From contig JAJEKV010000080.1 in the NCBI GenBank assembly GCA_021234155.1, positions 1,410,182 through 1,474,181 on the forward strand: DNA of 64,000 nucleotides, in the 5' to 3' direction. The notes beneath the pieces were generated by a model that searched no databases, was not told where the DNA came from, and worked only from the letters and a program-made list of their open reading frames with translations. Numbering within the stretch: position 1 is the first letter of the stretch; each line of letters begins with the position of its first letter. The stretch is from Isoetes taiwanensis. Its lineage: Eukaryota; Streptophyta; Lycopodiopsida; Isoetales; Isoetaceae. Below are positions 1 through 11,290 of this stretch, piece by piece. The position numbers and the translations under genes are program-made.

Positions 1-1643
1 CTCGTACTAAGAAGGCTTTCTGGACCTGCTCCAAGTCATTCCAAGTAGCAAGTGATACTACTGGGTCCCATACTTCCACGCCGTATAAAAGGACAGGCTC
101 TACTAAGACCTTGAACAGGTGTGACTGATGGGCCCAATCATACAACTCTGCTCTATGACTATTGTTTTGCATTGCATATAGTGCCTTCCAGCCTGCCGTC
201 ACTCGTAGTCGTATGGATGTGTCCCAGTGCATAGTAGAAGGAAACTCCACTCCCAAATACTTGTATGTGGATGCAACTTCCACATTATGGCCTTGGTAAC
301 TGAAGGAGGGGACCCTACCGACGTGAAGATGATATGAAACCACCTTAGTCTTGGCGGGGTTGACGCGATATCGATTCGCTGGGCGAATCGTGTCCGGGCA
401 TCGAGATGTCGTTGTATGTCCGCTGGTGTGTAAGTTAGGAGGTCCACATCATCGCATATATTAACCGCCCCGATGATCTCGATAGAGAAGGTGAGCCGCA
501 TCGCCCCCATTATCGCCAAGCCGCTCTCCAATTGATCAATGTAAAGCCCAAACAATGTTGGGGGAGAGGGCATCCCCGACGAACCCCGATACTACTATCA
601 AATGGTTGGCTTGTTCTGCCGCGAACCGACCCGAAAGCATCTTTCATATAGCTGCATTAATCTTTGATTCTCGCAAATCTACGAAACCCCCGGTATTTGT
701 AGTCTTGCCCATAGTTTTTCCAGAGGCACGGTGTCAAACGCCCATAAAATCCACAAAGCAACAATATAGATCCCGACGGCGGTTCCTGCCGTCTTCAATC
801 GAGTTCATAACGTGAAGATGTGGTCAATGGTTAAGTGCCTGGTCCGAATCATGCCGGGTGAGGGCCCGCACCTCTGCTACCTCGCCCGGCCCGTCAACCT
901 GCTGCCAAGAATCCCCAAAGCCAGCGGTTTTGCAAACACCGAACTGACCATGATTGTTCGATAATTGGGCTGGGCGGTGTGGGTCACCCGCCTTTATAGA
1001 TGGGAACAACTCGCTATTGGTCCACTGCAGTGGGAAGCCTTCCTGTAATGCCTTGTTGAACAAGGCGGTCATCACTGGTATTATGGACGGCCCTGCCCAC
1101 TTAAGCAATTCTGCCTGCATACCATCCAAGTCTGGGGCTTTCCCATTGGCAAGACGCTGTAAGCCTTGTTCCACGCCCAAATCTGTGATTTCCAGCACTG
1201 GGCCTTCTTGCAAGGGTAATGCTGCATGTGCACCCTGAGGGTCGTATAGCTATTGCAAGTATTGCCTCCACTGCTCGGGAGTGATATTCCCTGTGGGTTG
1301 TACTGGCTTTCTAAGAACCCTTCGCCAGAAGGTCTTGGGGTGACGTTCCAGGAGGTAAAACATTTCCCTTTGATGCGCTGCAATGTACCTGGCTTTCTTA
1401 GCTTTAAGGAAGATGCGGTACTGTCTGACTGCATGTGGGCGTAAAGCAGGGTTTGTGACTTGGCGGAGCCAGCGTTTGTGTTCCTTGCACTCTGCATCAA
1501 ACCATTGATTACATGGGAAGGTTGTGGTCCTGGAGGTCTGTCGCGGGCGGCTTATCCCAAAGCACCTCTCTGCCGCAGTCCTAAGCACATCAGTCAGCCG
1601 GCCTGTCTGTTGCTCTAGTGTAAGATATTGCAAAATTTCTGCC
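1..1643 (-). mobile_element. LINE family A copy 1, reverse transcriptase half
   Basis: This is the downstream half of a minus-strand non-LTR retrotransposon. It runs off the left edge of the window and is cut at 1643 by the copia insertion. Reading leftwards, 1633-1250 holds the endonuclease-RT linker (residues such as CNQWFDAECKEHKRWL and ERHPKTFWRRVL), and 1213-824 holds the start of RT with the signature NGKAPDLDGMQAELLKWAG. Towards position 1 lie RT palm and thumb pieces; SPTLFGLYIDQLE is still readable near 570-530. Frames change several times and stops are present, so this copy is dead. The leftmost 430 bases are nearly identical to 27040-27430, which identifies the family. Known of the family: the protein nicks DNA and reverse transcribes its own RNA. 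Nothing suggests activity. Confidence 0.88.
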
Positions 1644-1648
1644 AGTTC
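1644..1648. repeat. Target-site duplication, left copy (AGTTC)
   Basis: Five bases, AGTTC, directly precede the left LTR of the copia element. They recur at 8222-8226 directly after the right LTR. A 5-bp duplication is usual for Ty1/copia integrases and fixes the insertion point inside the LINE. Confidence 0.9.
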
Positions 1649-2310
1649 TGTTGAGAATTGAGATCATGTGATATTTGTGGATGAATGTTGATACTGTGTA
1701 GCAGAACAGACTAACAGACAATATCTTCATAGGTTAGCAGGTTCTATAAGCAAGGGGATTAGGGACCATATTGTGGCTCCCCTTGTGTAAGCTGAGTTGT
1801 GGTGAATCTAGTGAACTTAGTGTTGGTTGTTTGAATGAAGTTGAATAATTAAAATGGAGATAAGGTTCAATGGTTCATGGAGCCGAAATGTCAAGTGGAG
1901 CATGTGGGATAATTCGAGCAGAAGCTCAAAGGACTATTTGGCCTGTGGGATATATGGGTGCAGTCGGATTTGTAGGAAGGAAAGTCTATCCAGCTCCATA
2001 ACCGCCGGATCAGCTATATACATAAGAAGACTGGGGATACGAAGATAGTGGCGTGCCGGAATGTACCTCTGAAGATGTGGTCAGCGATGCTACAGTGAAT
2101 TGGTCATAGCCCGAGCTACAGTGATTTTCAAAGAGACCATTACCTTGTAAACTTGTATACTAGAAATTCATGATAGTTTACCTTGAGGGGGAAATTATGT
2201 CTATGGTTAAAACTTGAATAGCTCAAAGTTGTCTATGATATAAGTTAATTAAATCACTTAAGGTCTAGGTTGATTCTTAAGTGGTCTAACGAGGAAAAGA
2301 AAAACCAACA
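1649..2310 (+). repeat. Copia left LTR
   Basis: 662 bases that begin TGTTGAGAATTG and end AACCAACA, that is, with the usual TG...CA. The right LTR at 7559-8221 matches it almost base for base. A 64-codon open frame occurs in both copies, but it lies in LTR sequence and has no protein character. Transcription of the element would start and terminate within the LTRs. Confidence 0.95.
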
Positions 2311-2311
2311 G

Positions 2312-2323
2312 TGGTATCAGAGC
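2312..2323 (+). promoter_or_regulatory. Copia primer-binding site
   Basis: TGGTATCAGAGC starts one base after the left LTR. It is complementary to the 3' end of plant initiator methionine tRNA, the standard primer for plant copia elements. The exact match is strong evidence of a plant host. Confidence 0.93.
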
Positions 2324-3401
2324 ACAGGTTTTATAATCATGACAACAAGATTTGGAGCTAACTTGTTAAATTCAATTGAAGTATTTAAAGGAGATGGAGG
2401 ATTTCAAGTTTGGAAGGAAGGCATTAGGAGTGTGCTTGAATTCGAAAAACTGTGGTATCTAATTAGTGGCAGCCCAGTTGTAAGTGCAGGGGCATCTAGC
2501 TCAGGTGGTTCAAGTCCTGCTGGTAGTTCTAATACTCAGTCTGAAGGTGGTTCAGGAACTGCAAGGGTGTCTCAGGCAGGGGGAACAGCTGCCAGCACTG
2601 AAGGTGAAGAAGTTAAAATTATGGAGGCTCAAGCTATAATTATGAGTAAAGTGGGAACTGCCTTGAAACTGAAACTTCGAGGCATGAAGCCTAAGGAAAT
2701 GTGGGAGTATCTGGTTAAGCACTATGAGCAGAAGAGTTCTTCACAAATAGACATGTTGGAGAAAGAGTTAAGAAAAATGAAGCTTGTTGAAAAGGATGAT
2801 CTAACTAATTTTTTAGAAAGATTTGATTCAATTATTGCAGATCTTGAGGGAGCTGGCAATATTCTAAATGAGCAGTATCAAATCTTAGCTTTAGCAAGGG
2901 CGGTGTCTCATAATAGTCATTTGGCAACCTTGCTCAGGAATGTAGCAACTTCAAAAGAACATGCCATCAGGATGATACGCACTGAATTTGAACAATCCAG
3001 TGTTGCACAAGAGGAGGCAGAACAGTCTGCACACGGGTAAGGCAAAAAAATTTGGTTTTAAAAATTTTCCTAAAGGAAAGATAGGACCTTGCTATGTGTG
3101 CAACCAATATGGTCATTTAAAAAGTGAATGTCCTAGTAATACTGAAAAAGAGCTGAGGTGTTTTAACTGTGAAGGGAAGGGTCACTTTGCTTTCAGTTGC
3201 TCCAGTCCAAAAAGAGGGAGAGGTCGAGGAAGAACTGGTAGCTACAGAGGTGGCAGAGGCAGGGGAAGGTTTAGAGGAGGATCAAGTGTCAACATAGTTG
3301 AGAAGCATGAGAGTAGTGAAGGAGAACTTGAAGATGATACTATTGAGGTAAGGAAATATTTAAATTGTAATGTGGGCAAAAGTATGCTGGTGGGTATCAA
3401 A

Positions 3402-3423
3402 AGCATGCGTCCGGACGCATGCT
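3402..3423. repeat. Perfect 22-bp palindrome near the left TIR
   Basis: Two 11-base arms, AGCATGCGTCC and GGACGCATGCT, meet without a loop. The palindrome lies 28 bases inside the left end of the TIR element. A transposase-binding or structure-forming role is possible, but nothing here proves it. Confidence 0.85.
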
Positions 3424-3689
3424 TTCAGCACCCATGCTTCGTGCTTTTTTTTGGGTGATGGTGGGTGCTGGTGGGTTCATTATTTTACACCCTTCATTTG
3501 TTAAGAGGATTCTTCAGCCAAGAATCATTCCACAATGCTCGAATTTTCCATCAGATTAGCATCGATTTCATTAGATTGGAGTCTGATTAGTGCGCAGATT
3601 GACCCAAACTCCAAATTGGCATGTGAATCTCCAATTAGTTGCTCAATCCATCATATCTTTTCATAAAACTTATCCACCAAGGTAGGATT

Positions 3690-4215
3690 GTCATTTCGAC
3701 CATATTCAGCCTAAAAGCCCCATCTAATTTTGCTTAAATTGGGCTGACTTAAGAGATTTCTCCTTTTTTTACAAAAAACCTTTGCAAGAATGGTTTTTCT
3801 TTAATTTCTCACTCAATATCCCAAATTAGGTTCAAATTTTGCACATAGGATATGGGTGCATGGCCGATTATGAAAATCTGAAAAGCCCCAGCTGATTTAG
3901 CTTAATTTGGGCTGAATTAAAAAAATTCTTTTGTACTAAAAACTGGCTGCTTGAGAAATGGTTTTTCTCTAATTGCTCACACAATATCCCAAATTAGGTT
4001 CTGAAATTTTGCACGTAGGATATGGGTGCATGGCCGATTATGAAAATCTGAAAAGCCCCATCTGATTTAGCTTAATTTGGGCTGAATTAAGAAATTTTGT
4101 TCTCTTTTACCAAAATTGCTGCAGAAATGGGTTTTCTCTAATTGCTCATTCAATATCCCAAATTAGGCCCTGAAATTTTGCATGTATGATCGAATTGCAT
4201 GGCCGATTATGAAAA
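3690..4215 (+). repeat. 169-bp tandem repeats within the TIR element
   Basis: The phrase CAATATCCCAAATTAGG recurs near 3814, 3982 and 4151, a spacing of about 169 bases. Each is followed by a shared block with GCATGGCCGATTATGAAAA and then a GCTTAATTTGGGCTG block. Copies differ by point changes and small indels. The repeats make up over half of the element. Confidence 0.85.
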
Positions 4216-7200
4216 ACAAAAAAACAAAAGTGCTGGAAAGTGCTGGAAAGTGCTGGGTGCTGGGTGCTGAACCGCGTTTATTTGATACCCACCAGCATAC
4301 TTTTGCCCATGTTTCTGTATCTCAGAATGCAAATGATGAGCAATTTGTTGTGATAGATTCAGGAGCAGAAAAAAGTGTGATGTGTGACCTGCATTTGCTG
4401 AGAAATAAGGAGAAAAAGGAAGGATATGTCAAGCTGGGTGATGGAGGATTAAAGAAAATTGAAGATGCTGGTGTTTTGGAATTATTTGATCTAAATGGAA
4501 AAGTGATCAAGTTAAGAGATGTTTTGTGTGTACCTGGACTTGTGAGAAATCTTATTTCTGTATGTCAGTTAGTGGATCTAGGGTATAAAGTGTTGTTTGA
4601 ACAACTTCAATGTAAAGTTTTCTTAAATGGTGAATTGAAGTTTATTGGTAAACGAGTTGGGAATTTGTTTGGATTAAATGTGGAATCTTTTCATGAAGTT
4701 AATCTCATTGAATATCCGGATGTAAAACTATGGCATAACAGACTGGGCCATGTAAATTCTGCAATAATTACAGCATTGGAGAAAAAAGGATTCATCTCAG
4801 CAAAGGTAGAAAAAGAAGAAAAATTCTTATGTGGAGGATGTCAACTTGGAAAACAAGCAAGGTTGTCATTTAAAAGGTCCAAGAAAAGAGCAAAGGGTAC
4901 CTATTTTAGATTTGATACACACGGATTTATGTGGACCCATTAATGTCACTAGCTTGAGTGGATATAGGTATTTTATGAGCTTTATTGATGATTTCAGCAG
5001 AAAGACCAAATGTTACATTCTTAAGACAAAAGATCAAGCTAGTGAGGCTTTAAAATTATTTGCTGCTGAGACTGAATTGGAAACTGGGAGGAAAATAAAA
5101 TGTATACGGTCAGATAGGGGTGGAGAGTATATTTCTGGGGAATTTAAAGAAATTTGTGCAAATAAGGGAATTAGGAGACAACTAACATGCAGATATTCTC
5201 CACAGCAGAATGGAGTAGCTGAAAGAAAGAATAGAACCTTACTTGATGCTGTGAGGTCCATGTTGAAGTATTCTGGTTTACCAAACTTCTTATGGGATGA
5301 AGCCTTGAAGACAGCAGTCTACATTCAGAAGTTGTTACCATCTTCCAGCATAAAAGGTGCTATTCCAGAGATGCTATGGTCAGGTAAGTCTCCATCATAT
5401 GATGATTTAAAAGCATATGGTTGTTTGTGCTTTGTACATGTTCCTGAGGAGTTAAGAAAAAAATTAGATGACCGGGCATATATAGCCTATCTGGTTGGAT
5501 ATGATTTAAACTCAAAGGCCTTTAGACTATATGATCCTGCAAGAAGAAAAATCTTAATAAGTCGAGATGTCATCTTTAATGAAAGGGAGTTCTACAGAAA
5601 ACTCCCTAAAATAAATTCAGAAGATTCAATTGAAAGTAAGGTAGCTGATGCAGTTGAAGAATTAAAACAACAAGTGACTAGTGAAGAAGCAAAAACTGAA
5701 AGATTTGAGCAAACATGTGTAAGTGATTCAGATAATGAGTCAGAGGTGGCATCAGATAATTTTATGGAACCAGCACTAGAACATGAATCTAAAGGGGTAA
5801 ATACACATCAAGAGACAGACATGGCTAGTCCTATTAAAATAAAAAGGAAACCAAAAAGGACAGAGGCTCAAATTCTAGCAGATGAAGCCAAATGTAAGTT
5901 GGAATTACATGGCAGAACAGAAGGTGGAAGAAGCAAAAGGCTGAGATCTGATGTAGGAGAAATTAACACCTTGTTTGATATCCTTATTCTTGAAACAGAT
6001 AAAACTCCTCAAAATTATGCTGAAGCTATTCAAGACTGCAATGCAACAAGCTGGCTTAATGCAATGAAAGAAGAAATGGGATCTTTTAGAAGAACAAACA
6101 CATACACAGTAGTAGACATTCCTGGAGATAAGAATGTAGTGGGCAGCAAATGGATATTTCGTATAAAACCAGGAATTGATAACAAAACAAAAAAGTTTAA
6201 GGCTAGACTTGTAGCTTTACACAAAAAAGAGGTGAGGATTTTGATGAGACTTTCTCACCCTTGGTAAAAATAAATAGTTTGAGAATGCTATTAGCCATTG
6301 CAAATGCCTGTAATTATGAGTTACACCATATGGATGTAAGTACAGCTTTTTTGAATGCTAAGCTAGAAGAAGAAATATATCTCAGACCTGCTCCTGGTTT
6401 TGAAGAGGTTTGGAAGCTGAATAGAGCAGTATATGGTCTTAGACAATCTCCCAGAGAATGGTATAAGTGTATGGACGGATATTTATTAGAACAAGGTTTT
6501 GAAAAGCTTAATAATGATGGAAATATTTACAGGTTTACCATGGGAGGTAAATGGTGTATAATTGCTCTATATGTTGATGACAACATCATGGTATCAAATG
6601 ACAAGGAAGTATTGAGTCATTGTAAAAATATTTTAAAGAAACGGTTTCAAATGAGTGATCTTGGGGAACTCAAAAGGTTTTTGGGTATTGATGTACACAG
6701 AGATAGAAAAAAACAGAAGGTTGGCATTAAGTCAGCAAGGACATATTGAAAATATGCTCAGGAAATTTCATATGGAAGAATGCCATGAAGCAAGTACTCC
6801 TATAGTTCCAGGTCATAAAATATCTGCAGAGATGAGTCCAAGAAATGAATGTGAAGCAAAGCAAATGGAGAGGATACCATATAGAAGTTTAATTGGTTGT
6901 TTATCATATGTAGCTAATTGCACTAGACCTGACATTGCTTTTGCAGTTAATATTTTAAGCAGGTATAACAACAAGCCAGGAAAAGCACATTGGAATGCAG
7001 CAAAACGAGTTTTGAAATATTTGAAGGGTACAATTCATTTTGGTATTTTGTTTAATGAAGCTGACCTGCAGCTACAAGCTTTCTGTGATGCTGACTGGGG
7101 AGGGGATTTAGATAAAAGAAAGTCAACCTCAGGATATATCATTCTATTAGGTGGTGCTCCAGTGGCTTGGAAATGTAAAAAACAGGGAAGTATTGCACTA

Positions 7201-7547
7201 TCTAGTGCAGAAGCTGAGTATAATTCAGCAGCCTTGCTGACTAAAGAAGTGATTTGGGAAAGGAGACTTATGACAGAATTAGGCTTTGATCAAATAGGAC
7301 CAACTGTTATTTATTGTGACAATACAAGTTGTATTGCCATGACAAAAAAACCCTATTTTACATGAAAGGTCAAAGCACATAGACATGGAGGTTCACTTTA
7401 TCAGAGATATGGTAAAGAAAAATCAAGTTCATTTGACATATATTAGCACTACAGATCAAAGGGCAGACATTCTCACTAAAGCCTTACCAACATCCAGGTT
7501 TCAGGAATTAAGAACATTATTAGAATGTAATGATGTGAAATATCACA

Positions 7548-7558
7548 TGAAGGGGGAA
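7548..7558 (+). promoter_or_regulatory. Copia polypurine tract
   Basis: A purine run ending AAGGGGGAA lies immediately before the TG of the right LTR. This is the expected position for the plus-strand primer of an LTR retrotransposon. Confidence 0.85.
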
Positions 7559-8221
7559 TGTTGAGAATTGAGATCATGTGATATTTGTGGATGAATGTTG
7601 ATACTGTGTAGCAGAACAGACTAACAGACAAGATCTTCATAGGTTAGCAGGTTCTATAAGCAAGGGGATTAGGGACCATATTGTGGCTCCCCTTGTGTAA
7701 GCTGAGTTGTGGTGAATCTAGTGAACTTAGTGTTGGTTGTTTGAATGAAGTTGAATAATTAAAATGGAGATAAGGTTCAATGGTTCATGGAGCCGAAATG
7801 TCAAGTGGAGCATGTGGGATAATTCGAGCAGAAGCTCAAAGGACTATTTGGCCTGTGGGATATATGGGTGCAGTCGGATTTGTAGGAAGGAAAGTCTATC
7901 CAGCTCCATAACCGCCGGATCAGCTATATACATAAGAAGACTGGGGATACGAAGATAGTGGCGTGCCGGAATGTACCTCTGAAGATGTGGTCAGCGATGC
8001 TACAGTGAATTGGTCATAGCCCGAGCTACAATGATTTTCAAAGAGACCATTACCTTGTAAACTTGTATACTAGAAATTCATGATAGTTTACCTTGAGGGG
8101 GGAAATTATGTCTATGGTTAAAACTTGAATAGCTCAAAGTTGTCTATGATATAAGTTAATTAAATCACTTAAGGTCTAGGTTGATTCTTAAGTGGTCTAA
8201 CGAGGAAAAGAAAAACCAACA
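7559..8221 (+). repeat. Copia right LTR
   Basis: 663 bases, nearly identical to the left LTR, with about two substitutions and a one-base length change. It ends AACCAACA and is followed by the AGTTC target duplication at 8222-8226. The near identity dates the insertion as recent. Confidence 0.95.
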
Positions 8222-8226
8222 AGTTC
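8222..8226. repeat. Target-site duplication, right copy (AGTTC)
   Basis: This matches 1644-1648. The LINE sequence resumes directly after it, in the same orientation as before the insertion. Confidence 0.9.
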
Positions 8227-9151
8227 ATCTATAAGCATCTGGGCATAAGCCCCTGCATGTTCATAATCCAATCGCAGCTGAGGCATGTGAGGAGTTGTTG
8301 CACCGGGGGTTCGCACAACCTGCCAAGCCAACTTCAAGTAAAGTGGTAAGTGGTCTGAGTCGATCTCTTCATCCCTATTAGTTGTTCCCACCTGAAAGTG
8401 CTTGATGACATGCATATCCTGCTCAGGCACCAATACATAGTCCACCACACTAGATCCGCCCCCTGGTTTTCCTGCCTACAAGTGCTCTTGCGGGTGGAAG
8501 GCCACTATGCCAGTCCATTGCAGATTACCAGGTCAAAGATATTTGCGAGCAAAAGCAAGCGTCGACCATAGCTGCGTGACCGATTGTCATCGATGTCCGT
8601 GGCCAAGCTCCTTCGCGGGGACCTTAAGCGCAATATATCATCAGTCAAGGGATCAAATCTCATGGGTTGTTCTACCCGGGTGCACGCATTGAAGTCTCCA
8701 AGGAGTATGACACTGCCCAACTGCTTATGCTGTTGTATGTCATCATATAGATCGACATAGGGGTCCAGCCTATCCACATCTGAGTGGGTGTGATAGAAGT
8801 TGCTTTCTGCATGTGGAAAGTAGCGGTCGCCACAAAGAGAAGTCTCGCATCGTATTTTGCACACGCACCCATGTGTACCAGTTGTGCTTGTCTCCGTCTT
8901 AAACAAGGAGATTGATCGTGCCAAGGTTGTTCAAGAGTAGCGGGCAACCCCCATGCCCCCCGCCTTCCTGTGCAATCATTGAAGATTGAGTAGTCTTTGG
9001 TATCCCGGCAAGTCGGGTATCCTGCGGTCCCCGCATGCTCCCATGTTTCCATGAGGAAGATGAGATCCATGTCTGCGGCAACTGAGTTGAGACTATCTCC
9101 CTTCTGCCATGGGAAGCCCCGACATTTCCAGGAGACCATGCGGAGGCACAA
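8227..9151 (-). mobile_element. LINE family A copy 1, endonuclease part
   Basis: The apurinic-like endonuclease domain of the split LINE, read leftwards from 9151. Recognisable pieces are SWKCRGFPWQK, MDLIFLMETWEHAG (the catalytic Glu region), DPYVDLYDDIQQ followed by LGDFNA, and SDHLPLYLKL near 8350 (the terminal SDH motif of exonuclease-endonuclease-phosphatase folds). The frame changes at least twice, so it is a pseudogene. It is continuous with 1-1643 once the copia insertion is taken into account. It is most similar to the copy at 34930-35600. Confidence 0.88.
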
Positions 9152-9795
9152 TTCCTATTTGTTGGCAGGGCGTGGGTGGAGATTTAGTGGCGGCAGAAGG
9201 GGAAGTGGGCGTAAGTGGAAGGGGACCGAGATGTGCGAAAGCAACAGAAGGTGAGGCAACTTGAGCAGCCTGAGATGTGCGAGCAACAGAAGGTGAGGCA
9301 ACTTGAGCAGGGCGTGCGGCTGTAGCAGGCGAAGCAGTGGCCTGGCCAGAGGCTGCTGGAGGGTTAAGATTCGTAGCAGCATTCGGCGGCCTGAAAATTT
9401 GCATCTTGCCCCGAATCAGTCCAGCCGCTCCTCCCTGTATGCGAATGCTTTTAACTTTGTCCAACTCGTGCCTGCAGTCTTCTTATTGGGCCGGGGTCAG
9501 GTCTCCGTCAACATACAGAGCAGTTCCCTTTAGCTGCCTACCCTGGCGCAGGATGGCTGCTTTCACTTGTGCATCTTGTACTGTGAACGTGACCACCCGT
9601 GGGCGGTCTGGGTGCTGGACGCCATGGCGTCTCGCCCTAATAATGTTTACCGGCATGGGAAATGTCATTCGAGCAAGAATCAACATTTGGAGCCGGTTAA
9701 TGAGGTCCTCCCCTGCCTCTTCTGTCAGGCCACGTACCACCACATTGTGGCTTCTCCGTCTCAGCTCTTGGAGCTCTCTGACTGTTGAAAAACCT
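9152..9795 (-). mobile_element. LINE family A copy 1, ORF1 part and 5' break
   Basis: The upstream portion of the same LINE. A piece at 9800-9483 reads SHNVVVRGLTEEAGEDL and later LKGTALYVDGDLTPAQ, an RRM-like RNA-binding ORF1 tail. The DLTPAQ motif recurs in the family-A copy at 34750 and in the family-B ORF1 at 47690, so these ORF1 proteins are related. An Ala/Pro/Ser-rich linker follows at 9464-9155. Similarity to other copies stops near 9795, so I place a 5' truncation there. Several breaks are present. Confidence 0.75.
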
Positions 9796-10090
9796 CTCAA
9801 ATTTAGCTTCCTATTTGTTTATTCTAATCTTTTACATCCCTTTATTCCATTGCTAGCTCTCATCCTCCTCCTTCTGGCACTCTCTGATTTAGAAGTCGTT
9901 GCCCTGTCGATTAATCTTCTATTTCCTGGCCCGCTGTTTATAGCCTTTTTTCCTTCAAGAATCGATTCAACTACTCTTTTCAAATTAAAAGAAACTCCAG
10001 GTCAGGGCAATTATGGGCGCCTTTGCTAATATCAATTTGATTTTGTTCTTGATTAATCTGATAGATGTTAGATTTGTTTCTTTCTTGTGC
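9796..10090. other. AT-rich stretch between LINE and hexamer repeat
   Basis: There is no gene I can support here. The sequence is T-rich on the plus strand. Open frames seen here are by-products of low complexity. Confidence 0.5.
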
Positions 10091-10226
10091 TTGATTTTGA
10101 TTTTGATTTTGATTTTGATTTTGATTTTGATTTTGATTTTGATTTTGATTTTGATTTTGATTTTGATTTTGATTTTGATTTTGATTTTGATTTTGATTTT
10201 GATTTTGATTTTGATTTTGATTTTGA
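10091..10226. repeat. Perfect (TTTTGA)n microsatellite, about 23 units
   Basis: 136 bases of uninterrupted TTTTGA. Because 6 is divisible by 3 and the unit has no stop in most frames, it opens long frames reading Asn-Gln, Lys-Ile or Lys-Ser on the minus strand and Ile-Leu on the plus strand. These are artefacts of the repeat. The lack of any interruption suggests recent expansion. Confidence 0.95.
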
Positions 10227-11036
10227 TCTGGCAGTGCGATGCCCTGAGTGAAAACTTTGTCCATGGTGATACAAGTACGTGTTTTTGGTTTTCTTCGTTT
10301 TCTTCTGGCACTATTTATTTGCTTCTTAGAATCGACGACAAAACCCATGTTTCCGGATGCGTGAGATAGGATCAGACTGCTTCAACTATTGGACTTACTA
10401 TTTTAAAAATGGCAATGATGTTCTTTGGTTCCGGTATGCTCTTCAACATCTTGCGCTTATATATTACGCTTAAGATTTCTTGATATCGAATATTATGAAG
10501 AGTCTGCAAGGCCAGGGAGGTATACTCTAAGAACCTTCTCAAGGTTCCAAATCTTATATGCCCGCTCTCTGTAGAAGAAGGAAAACAGATGCCTACAGTG
10601 GAACTTATACTATTTGTTTCTGAGCAAGAGATTCTTAACGTGAATGAGACCTCAGAAGTTCCGATAAAAAATCAGCTATTAACATTCTTCCATTGAAATT
10701 ATGCTCAGAGTTAGCAGAGAATTTTACCTAAAGATGATTCTCCCGACCAGCATATGTATCTTAGTAAAGGAAGTAAATGTAGCTTAGGAAAGGAAGTTCT
10801 TTTCGGATTTATAGTGGCCATTTAGGATTAGAATCTTCTATGTCAGTAAAACTATTGTAGATAATCTATCCCTCATTAAACGCAGTGAAATTGCTGGAGT
10901 GGGGAGAAGAACAAACTATGTCTCAGGCTGATGTAGCAATACTGAGAACATCTTTTCGATCGCAACATTACCAAAGTATGTTGTAAAGAATACATGGGAT
11001 GCAAGTGTAGCTGTGTAAATAGAGACATTTCAGTGA
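10227..11036. other. Unassigned sequence before the kinase relic
   Basis: No convincing coding region. It may include upstream intron or promoter remains of the kinase pseudogene that follows, but I see no recognisable exon here. Confidence 0.4.
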
Positions 11037-11290
11037 TGGTATGATCCAAAATAAAAAAACAATAATCCTCTTTAAACAATAATAGTAGGGACTGAGCAGG
11101 AAGATAATATTGGTTGTGTTAAATTCTCTTCCTTGGTGCAGTTTATAGGAGCTTCATTGGGAAATACTGACATTTAGATTTCATCGTCAACATCTAACGT
11201 GGATGGCTTTGTTACTGTTAAGTCGAATGTTTGTTGTGTGGTTGTGGAGTATCTTGTTGGTGGTACACCGGAAAATTATCTAATAAGAAA
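11037..11290 (+). repeat. Kinase exon segment, first copy of a local duplication
   Basis: This 250-base stretch (intron end plus the hinge exon) is repeated at 12955-13190. Shared anchors include AATCCTCTTTAAACAATAAT and TGTTACTGTTAAGTCGAATG. Confidence 0.85.

Larger units (their letters stand above)
3374..4308. mobile_element. 935-bp non-autonomous TIR element inside the copia element
   Basis: The ends are 28-bp perfect inverted repeats starting GGGCAAAAGTATGCTGG. They are flanked by ATGT on both sides (3370-3373 and 4309-4312), a likely 4-bp target duplication. No open frame of its own is credible. Just inside the left end is a perfect 22-bp palindrome at 3402-3423. The interior carries about three diverged tandem copies of a 169-bp unit. 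The right subterminal part repeats GTGCTGG several times. The superfamily is uncertain: the TIR and 4-bp duplication do not settle between hAT, PIF or another class. It must be younger than its copia host. Confidence 0.85.
1649..8221 (+). mobile_element. Ty1/copia LTR retrotransposon, young but broken
   Basis: A full-length Ty1/copia element on the plus strand, inserted in a minus-strand LINE. It has 662/663-bp LTRs, a tRNA-Met primer-binding site, a purine tract and the copia domain order. Gag with two zinc knuckles spans about 2339-3370. The aspartic protease motif (VIDSGAEK) lies near 4350. Integrase spans about 4720-5600, with an HHCC region ending in CGGCQLGK. Reverse transcriptase with YVDD spans about 6050-6750, and RNase H (DADWGGD) about 6750-7500. 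The LTRs differ at about three positions, so the insertion is recent. It is not whole: there are a few coding breaks, about three to five, and a 935-bp element sits between gag and protease. Treated here as a fossil. Confidence 0.95.

Noticed and set aside
1854-2048. 64-codon ORF, also present at 7764-7958
   Set aside because: It lies inside the copia LTRs and is duplicated only because the LTRs are. It has no protein features.
9980-10369. Long Asn-Gln, Lys-Ile, Lys-Ser and Ile-Leu frames
   Set aside because: They are produced by the TTTTGA microsatellite read in different frames.
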